From a virus: a stretch of DNA of 64,000 nucleotides. The notes beneath the pieces are model-generated. The model saw nothing but the letters and a program-made list of their open reading frames with translations. It had not been told where the DNA came from and did not search any database. Both the position numbers and the translations under genes were made by a program. Of this stretch, positions 55,276 to 62,282 are shown one piece after another. Numbering within the stretch: position 1 is the stretch's first letter; every line of letters begins with the position of its first letter. The stretch spans positions 29,323 through 93,322 of IMG/VR virus record IMGVR_UViG_3300005528_000046. One strand, 5' to 3'.

Positions 55276-55853
55276 TAATCTCCACCGTAATATTTTCTGC
55301 CAGCTTCTTTATCCATCTGTATCATAGCGCCAATTCCGGAACCACCAACATCTTTAGATCTATACGGTGGATCTGGTTTGAAATCATCCATATTAGGTTG
55401 AATTCCTTGTTCAACCACTTTAGTTAGAACTTTATATGTATACCATCTAGATGGATTGCCTGTTCTTAATATATCAATAACATGATCTGGAGCATGATTA
55501 ACATCACCAGTATATAATGGCTGATATCGATCTAGTTTATTCATATCTATATTTTGTTCGATAAACTTTGCTACTTTCCATTTAGCATAATTTGTGGGTA
55601 ATGTATATTTTGAAATATCAATGCGATTAGTAATAGAATCTGGAATTTTCATCCAATCTGTTTCTACATACTCATCCGCAAAATCTGACCCCATATTGGC
55701 ATCCGCTGATAATAAAAGTACACGACGCCATTCTTCTGGCATCTGAGACCATTCATTAGATTCATTATATTCTCGCAAAATACGTTTAGTTCGTTGAATT
55801 TCTTCTCGAAGAATTTGTACGTGACTCGGATTTTTAAAATCAAAAATTTTCAT
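55275..55853 (-). CDS. unknown protein with charged N-terminal helix
   Basis: A 192-residue protein starting MKIFDFKNPSHVQILREEIQR. The N-terminal helix includes ILRE and a second ILRE (RTKRILREYNE), both hydrophobic-x-E sites. The remainder is Asp/Tyr/Pro-rich (YVETDWMKIPDSI; WYTYKVLTKVVEQG) and ends Gly-rich. Possibly another packaged protein. Follows the ferritin-like gene by 2 bases. Confidence 0.6.
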   Translation of the reverse strand: MKIFDFKNPSHVQILREEIQRTKRILREYNESNEWSQMPEEWRRVLLLSADANMGSDFADEYVETDWMKIPDSITNRIDISKYTLPTNYAKWKVAKFIEQNIDMNKLDRYQPLYTGDVNHAPDHVIDILRTGNPSRWYTYKVLTKVVEQGIQPNMDDFKPDPPYRSKDVGGSGIGAMIQMDKEAGRKYYGGD

Positions 55854-55855
55854 GA

Positions 55856-56230
55856 TTACTTTAAATTTTCTAGTTTATATACGGTAGTGTAAATTAAATC
55901 TTTAACAGCATCTAATTGATTTAAAATAAATGTGTCTTTTGGATCTAGTTTATCATATGTTCTTTCTACATACAATGCTAAGGCCTTAAAATATTTAAGA
56001 GTTGTTGCGGCATCATATGAATCAAATCGTTCTGCCGGAACATATCCTGTTAATATTCCATGTTTTCCTTGATATGATTCTACTAATGCATCTACTAATC
56101 CAGGAATAGCATCATAATATGCATTTAATGCCATATGTGCAGCAAACGAACCTTCTCCAGTTGTCTGCCAATGAAAGATATGCGCCTGATCTCGAGATGC
56201 TAATAGAGTAGAAATTAATTTTTCAAACAT
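55856..56230 (-). CDS. ferritin/Dps-like helical protein
   Basis: A 124-residue helical protein with a ferritin-like rhythm: LLASRDQAHIFHWQTTGEGSFAAH, then a helix with YYDAIPGLVDALVESYQG. The His-Trp-x-x-x-G part resembles Dps, where that helix carries iron ligands. It matches the short Dps-like proteins of cyanophages and other T4-like phages. Whether it binds iron is uncertain. Confidence 0.55.
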   Translation of the reverse strand: MFEKLISTLLASRDQAHIFHWQTTGEGSFAAHMALNAYYDAIPGLVDALVESYQGKHGILTGYVPAERFDSYDAATTLKYFKALALYVERTYDKLDPKDTFILNQLDAVKDLIYTTVYKLENLK

Positions 56231-56386
56231 TTATTTTCCTTGTGCTACATAAGGTTTAACGTAATTAGTCGCATTTTTGCTATGACTTGTTTTTGTCTTT
56301 GCATGAATGCCCGGACGTTTTACCTTTGGTTTTTTAATATGTACTTTTACACTATTTCCTTTTACTTTCTTTACTGCTGCTGACAT
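56231..56386 (-). CDS. small basic protein, unknown
   Basis: A 51-residue very basic protein (MSAAVKKVKGNSVKVHIKK at the start, ending YVAQGK). Its stop TAA is directly followed by the ATG of the ferritin-like gene, and GGGGCAAT precedes its start. Likely nucleic-acid-binding or head-associated by charge. Confidence 0.55.
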   Translation of the reverse strand: MSAAVKKVKGNSVKVHIKKPKVKRPGIHAKTKTSHSKNATNYVKPYVAQGK

Positions 56387-56480
56387 ATTGCCCCTTGTAT
56401 GTTAATATTTCATATAAACCGCAAAACCCAGCAATAACCATAAAGGTACAACCGATAATAAAAGCAAATAACTTATTCAT
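56352..56480 (-). CDS. small single-pass membrane protein
   Basis: A 42-residue protein: MNKLFAFIIGCTFMVIAGFC forms one membrane segment and the tail is Ser/Lys-rich. The ATG lies 4 bases after an ATATTTAT box (possible leaderless start). Its end overlaps the basic 51-residue gene by 35 bases in another frame. Confidence 0.55.
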   Translation of the reverse strand: MNKLFAFIIGCTFMVIAGFCGLYEILTYKGQYVSSSKESKRK

Positions 56481-56484
56481 ATTA

Positions 56485-56492
56485 ATAAATAT
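56485..56492 (-). promoter_or_regulatory. late promoter-like box, very close to ATG
   Basis: ATATTTATTAATATG: the ATG follows after 4 bases, as at 48944. Confidence 0.45.
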
Positions 56493-56500
56493 TAAACAAT

Positions 56501-56530
56501 AAAAAAACCTGATGTTTTCACACCAGGTCT
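56501..56530 (-). terminator. terminator after acidic leader-bearing gene
   Basis: Minus strand ACCTGGTG, loop, CATCAGGT, then seven T. Confidence 0.85.
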
Positions 56531-56562
56531 TAACTATATTCGCCTAAGGTAGCAGACGCTCT

Positions 56563-56955
56563 TTATTTCTTGAATGTTTCTTTTAAGATATAATCATTAC
56601 CTTTAAGATTGCGAAGAATTCTTTGTTCTAACGGAATTTCACGCATTTCTTGCAATCCGCCTTTTTTAATTAAAGTAGATTCATTTTTTTCTTCTTTATC
56701 AGACTCTTTAGCTTCTTTATCTTTAAAAGCTTGTTTCATTGATTCCGTTTCATCACGATCTCCATCAGCATCAATATAATCCGGTTTCGCAGCTTCATCA
56801 ACTTCTTCTTCGTCCATATCCGGCATATTTAATTCTGCTTCCTCACGTAGTTTGGCTTCATATGCTGCAGTAGTATCAGCAATAGTAGGTAAAGACCCAT
56901 CTGCCTTACGTTCCCAAGCAAAGCCCTCTTTAAGTATGTTTTTTAATTTTATCAC
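56563..56955 (-). CDS. acidic protein with capsid-leader-like N-terminus
   Basis: A 130-residue protein starting MIKLKNILKEGFAWE. The leader matches those of the kinase-like protein and the 58.0-kb protein. The middle is acidic and Lys/Glu-rich (MDEEEVDEAAK; ESDKEEKNES) and probably disordered. Late box 17 bases upstream with AAAGGAA; terminator follows. Confidence 0.65.
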   Translation of the reverse strand: MIKLKNILKEGFAWERKADGSLPTIADTTAAYEAKLREEAELNMPDMDEEEVDEAAKPDYIDADGDRDETESMKQAFKDKEAKESDKEEKNESTLIKKGGLQEMREIPLEQRILRNLKGNDYILKETFKK

Positions 56956-56971
56956 GATGATTCCTTTTAAT

Positions 56972-56979
56972 ATAAATAT
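56972..56979 (-). promoter_or_regulatory. late promoter-like box
   Basis: ATATTTAT, 17 bases before the acidic leader-bearing gene. Confidence 0.5.
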
Positions 56980-57024
56980 AAGAAGTTATGAAAAGGTATT
57001 AGTACGTTGTAAACGATGATTTTA

Positions 57025-57070
57025 ATGCATTAGTGCGTCCTCCCGGTTTCACCGAGGACCGCACATGCAT
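57025..57070 (-). other. strong extended hairpin after the 57.1-kb gene
   Basis: ATGCAT arms outside a GTGCG/CGCAC stem, then TCCT/AGGA and CGGT/ACCG with small bulges. It is not followed by a T-run; possibly an RNA-stabilising or processing element at the 3' end. Confidence 0.6.
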
Positions 57071-57082
57071 GTAATTATCAGA

Positions 57083-57502
57083 TTAATACTTGTCAAATCT
57101 TTTCCAATTGGGATCTTTTTCACCCCATTCAGCCGCATCGGAATAATGGTCTAATCTACTAAGAAATTTTCCGGATACATCTCGGATCCATTGTGCGGCT
57201 TGATTGGGAGTTATGTGTAGATGTGGTTTTTTTATATAATTTACAGCGTCTATTATTTTATCTAAGAATTTTTCCCTAATCTTGGCGTTAGCGTCTGCGC
57301 GCGCTTGATCTTCCGGAGAAAGTTTTATAGTTGGATACACAGGTGGTCCGCTCGTACGTGTTGTCGCTGCAGCCGGTGTGGCCGAGTTAGATGGTGCCGT
57401 TGTTGTAGTCGAAGCAGGTGTTGCCGTCGCAGGTTGTTCTGTTAAATTCTTGGTGTTGTAGCGACGCATATTTTCCGCAAGAATGTCTTTTAGTTTGTCC
57501 AT
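57083..57502 (-). CDS. unknown protein with capsid-leader-like N-terminus
   Basis: A 139-residue protein starting MDKLKDILAENMRRYNTKNL, closely like the N-terminus of the 527-residue plus-strand protein. An Ala/Thr/Pro linker (20-55) precedes a folded C-terminal domain (YPTIKLSPEDQARADAN; ITPNQAAQWIRDVSGKF). Base composition is G/C richer than the region to its right. A strong hairpin follows. Confidence 0.65.
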   Translation of the reverse strand: MDKLKDILAENMRRYNTKNLTEQPATATPASTTTTAPSNSATPAAATTRTSGPPVYPTIKLSPEDQARADANAKIREKFLDKIIDAVNYIKKPHLHITPNQAAQWIRDVSGKFLSRLDHYSDAAEWGEKDPNWKRFDKY

Positions 57503-57526
57503 TACATGTTCCTTTATTAATATATA

Positions 57527-58033
57527 TTACTCATCTTCAATACCAGTAGAATCCGCCGTGCTTTTACGCACTATAAACAGTTTTCCGTTGGTATCTAATA
57601 CAGTGTATCCAGCTGTCTCTAAACGTGTTTTATTCGCAGCCAATAAGCTTCGATAGATGCGAGTCTTTTGCAAGTCTTTTTCCGTGGATGTGGTGTCCGA
57701 TCCCGTAACGTCTATTGCCTCAGGTCGCCATTGGGCCACAAAGTCCAACAAGGCTTCCGCCACAGTACTCATTAGACGCAGGTAATTCACGCGTCCCACA
57801 GCCGCACTACGTGAATGTGCTACCGTAAAACCGCGTCCATCCGTGCTCGGGGTAACCATGGCAAATCCCCATTCATCATAGCCTTGTGGCGTCATGTTCA
57901 ACTCAATCTCAACGCCGTCAGCATCAAACGTTGATTGCAATGAATCGCCCCATTCTTCCCATGGGAATTGTGTGGCATATGGAGTAGCGCCGCCTAGAGA
58001 GATTTCCGTGAGTAGTGATTTTAATCGTATCAT
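57527..58033 (-). CDS. unknown protein with capsid-leader-like N-terminus
   Basis: A 168-residue protein starting MIRLKSLLTEISLGGATPYA. The ATG at 58033 is preferred to a TTG six bases upstream. LLTE fits the gp21 rule. The remainder contains a helix-rich part (RVNYLRLMSTVAEALLDFVAQ) and a C-terminal strand pair (GYTVLDTNGKLFIVRK). Higher G/C than the late region. Last gene before the non-coding boundary. Confidence 0.65.
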   Translation of the reverse strand: MIRLKSLLTEISLGGATPYATQFPWEEWGDSLQSTFDADGVEIELNMTPQGYDEWGFAMVTPSTDGRGFTVAHSRSAAVGRVNYLRLMSTVAEALLDFVAQWRPEAIDVTGSDTTSTEKDLQKTRIYRSLLAANKTRLETAGYTVLDTNGKLFIVRKSTADSTGIEDE

Positions 58034-58039
58034 ATACAA

Positions 58040-58047
58040 ATAAATAT
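58040..58047 (-). promoter_or_regulatory. late promoter-like box
   Basis: ATATTTAT, 6-7 bases before the MIRLKSLLTE start. Confidence 0.45.
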
Positions 58048-58086
58048 TGTTTCCGCATAAATGCTGGAAACGAGACGGCCGGTACT

Positions 58087-58104
58087 TTACTCGAGCTCGA
58101 GTAA
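58087..58104. repeat. 18-base perfect palindrome
   Basis: TTACTCGAGCTCGAGTAA, a perfect inverted repeat with no loop. It could be a protein-binding operator, a DNA-processing site or a cruciform. Nothing else in the window matches it. Confidence 0.85.
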
Positions 58105-58252
58105 TTGATAGGGTGATAGATGCGATTATATTATATAGGGAGGATCTTGGGATCTTGGTTGGCTATATGCACCGCATATCCTAATAAAGAGCACCTATAT
58201 AGCAAAAATCTTACCCGTGCTAGAAAAACATATATAACCTCCCTCATCAATC

Positions 58253-58270
58253 AGGGGGTCGTTACCCCCT
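58253..58270. other. G/C-tract hairpin
   Basis: AGGGGGT, loop CGTT, ACCCCCT: a perfect 7-bp stem. It is not followed by a T-run on either strand, so it is not a simple terminator. Confidence 0.7.
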
Positions 58271-58302
58271 TAACGAAACCCTCCCCCACCCCCCCTAAAC
58301 AA

Positions 58303-58370
58303 GGGGGTCTATAGGGGTCAAATAAGGGGGGCTATAGGGGTAGTTGTATAGGGGGGCTACCCACCCCCCA
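58303..58370. repeat. G-rich short direct repeats (TATAGGGG units)
   Basis: GGGGGTCTATAGGGG and GGGGGGCTATAGGGG lie 23 bases apart, then a third TATAGGGGGG followed by a C-rich arm. The G tracts could form quadruplex structures on the plus strand. Confidence 0.65.
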
Positions 58371-58408
58371 TCGAACCCCATCGGTCTATAATCTATATTG
58401 CATTCTGC

Positions 58409-58633
58409 TTATGCCAACTCACATAGTATTGCAAATGCTTCTCGGCTGTCTGGCAATGTGAAGTCTGCTTCTATACCTAACTGCCTCAGGAGGCCGTCAA
58501 TGGCACACCAGCGGCTTCTTGCTGACTGATGCAGTGGAGACTCTTTGCCATAATCTCTTTGCGACTTCTTGCACTCTAGGAATGCTGCTGCTTCTACGGC
58601 TTGGATGGTTGCGATCATTTCTTTCTTTGTCAT
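58409..58633 (-). CDS. small early protein
   Basis: A 74-residue protein starting MTKKEMIATIQAVEAAAFLE, with an Ala/Leu/Glu-rich helical pattern (SARSRWCAIDGLLRQLG). Related in style to the 68-residue protein at 60.1 kb (MTRQDIIATAEAF): both share a short helical start. Read from the promoter at 58.93 kb with the membrane gene. Confidence 0.6.
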   Translation of the reverse strand: MTKKEMIATIQAVEAAAFLECKKSQRDYGKESPLHQSARSRWCAIDGLLRQLGIEADFTLPDSREAFAILCELA

Positions 58634-58683
58634 ACTCTCTCTTTTTATATTGGTTACTTGATTACTTTGGTTTGCTGGGTTAA

Positions 58684-58887
58684 TTAGTCTAACTTGCTAT
58701 CTGCATAAGCCGCAATCATAATTGCTGAGATAAGTGTCGTTATAGCTCCTACCGGTACTACTAGGAATGCTACTAGGATGCTTATTGACTTAAGTGCTAA
58801 GAATGCTACTGCCGTTGCTGTGGTTAATGTTAACACTGTAACTGCGATTGCTAATAATGCTGCGATAACTTTAATTGAATTTTTCAT
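58684..58887 (-). CDS. small early membrane protein
   Basis: A 67-residue protein with two membrane segments (about 5-30 and 35-60) and a short polar end (YADSKLD). The early promoter block lies 25 bases upstream. Small membrane proteins in phage early regions often interfere with superinfection or host envelope functions; nothing specific is visible. Confidence 0.6.
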   Translation of the reverse strand: MKNSIKVIAALLAIAVTVLTLTTATAVAFLALKSISILVAFLVVPVGAITTLISAIMIAAYADSKLD

Positions 58888-58911
58888 ATCTCTATCTTTT
58901 TAATTATAAAA

Positions 58912-58942
58912 TAAAGATACCGATAATATCAATGCGAGTCAA
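58912..58942 (-). promoter_or_regulatory. early promoter
   Basis: Minus strand TTGAC, 20-base gap from TTG including CGCATTGA, then TATCTTTA. A-rich/GTTTGC block upstream. Drives the small membrane gene. Confidence 0.7.
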
Positions 58943-58996
58943 CCTTTTTGCAAACTTTTTTCGAACTTTTTTTGACGTGCTTTTATATAGTCCACC

Positions 58997-59022
58997 AGGG
59001 CCGACATTTTAGCGTCAACCCC
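58997..59022 (-). ncRNA. conserved RNA hairpin, copy 1
   Basis: On the minus strand GGGGTTGACG, loop, TGTCGGCCCT folds into a 10-bp stem using G-U pairs. It lies after the AAA+ gene. A second copy at 60.3 kb has changed bases that still pair, which suggests selection for the structure. Confidence 0.55.
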
Positions 59023-59048
59023 AGTTTCCTATTTGAGAGATATGATTT

Positions 59049-59990
59049 CTATTCTACCGAGATGATTTGTTCTGCTACCATCTCCTCAGGATTGTCAAAG
59101 CCCATTGCACATATCCTTGCTGCTTTGATGAAGCTTCTGAGATTAACTTCAATGCCGGCATACTTTGCATCCAGGCTCTTCATAATCTCCAATGCCTGCT
59201 GCTTCGCTGCCAAAGGAATGCTACGCTCCATGCTCTCCATCAATTGCTCCATGCGCTGGAACATTTGGGTGGTGTTCATTGAGATGTCTGCTACAAAGCT
59301 ACGGCTTCGGATTGCTTCATCTAATCGGCTTTGACTGATGTTGCTAATGAATATGATGCGACCTGTAAACTCAAAGTGAGCTGGTACCGGGTTGCCCCAC
59401 TCGTCTTTAAGAGGCTTGCTTGAGATATAAGATATCTTGCGTGTGTCATAGCTATCCAGAGCCGCTTTGAGGATGTTCACTGCATCATCGTCTTTGAATA
59501 CAGAGTCACAGTCATCCAACACAACTATCTTGTCGGAGTTCTGATATAGCGTGATAAACAATCCGGCTGCGGTAGCACGACCTTTAAAGTGAACAAAGTC
59601 TGAGGACTCCTTCAAGCCCATTTGTCTGAGCGTGTCTTTTACTAGGTGAGTCTTGCCGACACCTGCCATACCGGTAAGCACTAAGCTAGGTTGAATGCCT
59701 CGCCCTACCATTTTAGTCAGACGCTCCAAGTTAGAAAACATCACAGCTGGGTCACGCTTCTCAATCACATTGAGGAAAGACATCTTAGCGGGTGCTGTAG
59801 CCTTTGTGGACTTAGGTGCATCAATTCTTGTAACACGACCGTTGGGTGCTACTAACAATTGCTGCTGATTCTTCTCAGCATTCAATAGCTGGATGTGTCG
59901 GATTGAATCCTTAGGAGCAAACTCTCCTGTTGCTACACACTTTGCCATTAACTTGCCTTTTACTCTTACTGCTTCAAATACTCTCATCAT
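59049..59990 (-). CDS. AAA+ ATPase
   Basis: A 313-residue AAA+ family protein. Walker A is GMAGVGKTH (107-115), Walker B IVVLDDCDS near 155, and sensor-type IIFISNIS with a following arginine-rich helix (LDEAIRSRSF) near 230-250. The N-terminal 70 residues are a separate beta domain. Such proteins remodel nucleoprotein complexes; the early location suggests host takeover or replication start. The start may be either of two consecutive ATGs (59990 or 59987). Confidence 0.8.
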   Translation of the reverse strand: MMRVFEAVRVKGKLMAKCVATGEFAPKDSIRHIQLLNAEKNQQQLLVAPNGRVTRIDAPKSTKATAPAKMSFLNVIEKRDPAVMFSNLERLTKMVGRGIQPSLVLTGMAGVGKTHLVKDTLRQMGLKESSDFVHFKGRATAAGLFITLYQNSDKIVVLDDCDSVFKDDDAVNILKAALDSYDTRKISYISSKPLKDEWGNPVPAHFEFTGRIIFISNISQSRLDEAIRSRSFVADISMNTTQMFQRMEQLMESMERSIPLAAKQQALEIMKSLDAKYAGIEVNLRSFIKAARICAMGFDNPEEMVAEQIISVE

Positions 59991-60013
59991 ATCTCTTATT
60001 TTTTTAATTTATA

Positions 60014-60045
60014 TAAATTTAATGAATTTATCAATGCGATCCTAA
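60014..60045 (-). promoter_or_regulatory. early promoter
   Basis: Minus strand TTAGGA, CGCATTGA, then TAAATTTA; the -33 box is TAGGA rather than TTGAC. Drives the AAA+ gene. Confidence 0.65.
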
Positions 60046-60072
60046 TCTTTTGCAAACTTTTTTTAAACTTTT

Positions 60073-60279
60073 TTATAGGCCGGAAAACTCCCCGTCGACG
60101 AACAATAAAGCTTCTCCCGGCTCTAATCCAGCAACTGCGAGGTTGAGGTATCCGTCATTAGGATCCGAGATGTTGTCCATATCGAGGATAGCAAAGTCGA
60201 CTCCTTGCTGTTCCAATATTGTTATAAACCCTTTTGCCCGGAAGGCTTCTGCTGTTGCGATGATGTCTTGTCTTGTCAT
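60073..60279 (-). CDS. small acidic early protein
   Basis: A 68-residue acidic protein starting MTRQDIIATAEAFRAKG, with an N-terminal helix and a C-terminal strand region (AVAGLEPGEALLFVDG). No family. No promoter of its own, so it is probably read from the 60.83-kb promoter. Confidence 0.6.
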   Translation of the reverse strand: MTRQDIIATAEAFRAKGFITILEQQGVDFAILDMDNISDPNDGYLNLAVAGLEPGEALLFVDGEFSGL

Positions 60280-60305
60280 ATCTCTGATTGTTTCTCACGT
60301 CCTTA

Positions 60306-60329
60306 AGGGCCGACATTTCTGCCGACCCT
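60306..60329 (-). ncRNA. conserved RNA hairpin, copy 2
   Basis: Minus strand AGGGTCGGCA, loop GAAA, TGTCGGCCCT. It pairs like copy 1 (58997-59022) although several stem bases differ; AAATGTCGGCCCT is common to both. It lies between two co-transcribed small genes. Confidence 0.55.
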
Positions 60330-60350
60330 GGACTATGTTGAGAGATATGT

Positions 60351-60803
60351 TTACTCTGCTAGTGTCGCCTCATAGGCTGTGTCATGCGGATTGTCTCCTC
60401 GCTCCAACTCTACTACATCTGTCAAGATGCCTTCTTCCGCTGCTTCTTGTTGAGCCTGAATGAATCCATCTTCTTCCTCAACAACAAACTCATCAAGTGC
60501 ACTCGTCACATGCTCCATAATAGCTCTAGTGTCAACATCAACTCTGTCTAGGCGGATTGTGTTATTGTAATCCAATTCAAATTCGGCGCTGGCGGTGTCA
60601 ACAAAATCATCAGAGTTGTAATCTAAGCATCGCTCAATTTTATCTGCAATTTCCTCTGCCAACTCTTGCGTTATGCCCAACTTCGTTTCGACAACAATTT
60701 CAGGCTCCAATTGCTGGATAAGTGCAATTACATTGTCGATTGATACTACTGAGGTTAGCGCCTTTACTCCCTCTAACTGTGCAATTAAATTTTCTTTTTT
60801 CAT
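60351..60803 (-). CDS. acidic early protein, unknown
   Basis: A 150-residue very acidic protein starting MKKENLIAQLEGVKALTSVVSI. The composition (Glu/Asp/Val/Ala) and lack of motifs suggest a small regulator or DNA mimic, but no family is recognised. Promoter block 25 bases upstream. Confidence 0.6.
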   Translation of the reverse strand: MKKENLIAQLEGVKALTSVVSIDNVIALIQQLEPEIVVETKLGITQELAEEIADKIERCLDYNSDDFVDTASAEFELDYNNTIRLDRVDVDTRAIMEHVTSALDEFVVEEEDGFIQAQQEAAEEGILTDVVELERGDNPHDTAYEATLAE

Positions 60804-60827
60804 CTCTCTTATTTTTTAATTATACTA

Positions 60828-60858
60828 TAAATTTAATAAATTAATCAATGCGTGTCAA
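60828..60858 (-). promoter_or_regulatory. early promoter
   Basis: Minus strand TTGAC, CGCATTGA, TAAATTTA; 20 bases between TTG and TA. Drives the 150-residue acidic gene. Confidence 0.7.
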
Positions 60859-60887
60859 GCATTTTGCAAACTTTTTTTAAACTTTTT

Positions 60888-61052
60888 TTATCCGAAGAAT
60901 CCTCCGGCGGATAGGATCCAAATGAAGATTGCTGCATCTATCAACTTATAGAAGATGTTGTGTTCTCCGCTTTTAGGGCGTCCATGGAAGTGTGCTGTGA
61001 TCAACAATTGAAGTCCTATTAGAACTAGTAAAATGATTTGTGGTGCTCCCAT
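60888..61052 (-). CDS. small two-pass membrane protein
   Basis: A 54-residue protein with two hydrophobic segments separated by a polar loop (HFHGRPKSGEHN). Ends SAGGFFG. Follows the 88-residue gene by 8 bases and so shares its transcript. Confidence 0.6.
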   Translation of the reverse strand: MGAPQIILLVLIGLQLLITAHFHGRPKSGEHNIFYKLIDAAIFIWILSAGGFFG

Positions 61053-61060
61053 CGTGTTAA

Positions 61061-61327
61061 TTAATTAAGGTTAATACTGTTATTGATTGCTTCGCGGCTC
61101 AAATCCATCGCCGTAGTCTTGCTTGTCTTTGCCTCAGCAAACTTTGCCAATACCGCAGCCATCTCCATTACTTCTCCGCGGGATACGGCTTTCATCAACA
61201 TCGGTATGATTAGGCTCAATGCTGCGAAATCTTCGTCTCCGGTTATGATTGCTAGGTTCAATGCACTCTCTGCGGATTCATTCATTTGAGCTCCTAGCTC
61301 CTGGATCATTCTTCTTAGTTCTTCCAT
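61061..61327 (-). CDS. small helical early protein
   Basis: An 88-residue Ala/Glu/Met-rich helical protein starting MEELRRMIQELGAQMNES. No motif. GAGAGAGATGG at its start matches the purine-rich leaders of the early genes. Confidence 0.6.
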   Translation of the reverse strand: MEELRRMIQELGAQMNESAESALNLAIITGDEDFAALSLIIPMLMKAVSRGEVMEMAAVLAKFAEAKTSKTTAMDLSREAINNSINLN

Positions 61328-61345
61328 CTCTCTCTTTTTTAGTTA

Positions 61346-61462
61346 TTAATTTAATGATACTGTGTTAACAAACAATACACCGGCTAAATGCTGCTGTAAA
61401 CGCTTTCTTTCGATTTGCTCTACCTGGAGCTTTGCTGTGAGTCTTTTAAATGGCTTTTTCAT
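61346..61462 (-). CDS. very small early protein
   Basis: A 38-residue basic protein reading MKKPFKRLTAKLQVEQIERK, then a short hydrophobic end. The early promoter 20 bases upstream and the AAGAGATATG-type start support it. Confidence 0.55.
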   Translation of the reverse strand: MKKPFKRLTAKLQVEQIERKRLQQHLAGVLFVNTVSLN

Positions 61463-61481
61463 ATCTCTTAATTTTATAATA

Positions 61482-61512
61482 TAAAGATAAGGATAATATC
61501 AATGCGTGTCAA
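61482..61512 (-). promoter_or_regulatory. early promoter
   Basis: Minus strand TTGAC, CGCATTGA, TATCTTTA. The A-rich/GTTTGC part upstream is partly replaced by the end of the sigma gene. Confidence 0.65.
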
Positions 61513-61540
61513 GCATTTTCCGGAAAAAGTTTCAGAAAAG

Positions 61541-62281
61541 TTACAGGTATTGTTCTAGCAATTGGATTCCTGGTAGTTTAGCCAATGCCAACTCGGCACC
61601 ACGTACCAGCTGTCTTGCGCGCTCATTGGTTACTCCCATCTCCTCAGCAATCTGATCCATGCACTGTGGATACTCCCTGCCAATGCCATAAAAGCGTGTA
61701 ATAGCTTCGGCCTGCTTCGGCTTGAGTTGGTTCAATGCTCTTTGTAGGTCATACTGGAGATCTGCTGTGTCACGTGCTGATTTGGTGCTGTCTGCTGCCA
61801 AATAACGATCCGCATAGGTTTCTTTGTTCTCGTCATCACCTACCGGAGCATGGATGCTTTTAACGTATTGCTCTTCGGTTGCTGTCTTGTGGCTAGGGAT
61901 CCTAACAACTCTGGAAAGGTCATTCAATGCCTTTTGCAACTCAGCACGGATATACCATACCGCAAAGGTAATGAACTTGACACCTTTATCCGGATTGAAA
62001 CGCTCTGCGGCTTCGAACAATCCAATATTACCAAAGGCAATAAGATCCTCCAAAGGCAATCCCATTCCCTGATACTGCTTGGCTACTTGCACCACAAAGC
62101 GAAGGTTGGCTTCTACCAAAGCATTAACAGCCTTTCGGTCTCCTGCTGCCGCTGCCGCAGCTACTGCCTTCTCTTGTTCTCGGGTGAATGCGGCAGGCTT
62201 CTTAATCTCCTGCATATAGCGTAATGTGCTTGCTACATCTGTTACTATTGCTCCTGTGCTTACGTGAATCTTCTTTCTCAT
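61541..62281 (-). CDS. RpoD-like sigma-70 factor, Bacteroidota type
   Basis: A 246-residue sigma-70 without region 1.1. Region 2 is clear: NALVEANLRFVVQVAKQYQG (53-72), DLIAFGNIGLFEAAERFNP (79-97) and FITFAVWYIRAELQKAL (103-119). Region 4 ends the protein: MDQIAEEMGVTNERARQLVR. The size and sequence resemble the short primary sigma of Bacteroidota. The ATG at 62281 is preferred to an upstream TTG. It may redirect host polymerase to phage early or middle promoters. Confidence 0.85.
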   Translation of the reverse strand: MRKKIHVSTGAIVTDVASTLRYMQEIKKPAAFTREQEKAVAAAAAAGDRKAVNALVEANLRFVVQVAKQYQGMGLPLEDLIAFGNIGLFEAAERFNPDKGVKFITFAVWYIRAELQKALNDLSRVVRIPSHKTATEEQYVKSIHAPVGDDENKETYADRYLAADSTKSARDTADLQYDLQRALNQLKPKQAEAITRFYGIGREYPQCMDQIAEEMGVTNERARQLVRGAELALAKLPGIQLLEQYL

Positions 62282-62282
62282 C

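Larger units (their letters stand above)
58040..58408. other. non-coding boundary between late and early regions
   Basis: About 370 bases without a convincing gene. It holds a late promoter box at its left edge, an 18-base perfect palindrome, a 7-bp stem hairpin of G and C tracts, and repeated TATAGGGG/GGGGGG units. A 64-codon ORF on the plus strand (58120-58314) has no gene-like features. Confidence 0.6.

Noticed and set aside
58253-58270. Rho-independent terminator
   Set aside because: The stem is good but no T-run follows on either strand.
58120-58314. 64-codon plus-strand ORF in the boundary region
   Set aside because: No ribosome site, low-quality composition with Pro/Thr from C tracts; it overlaps the G/C repeats.
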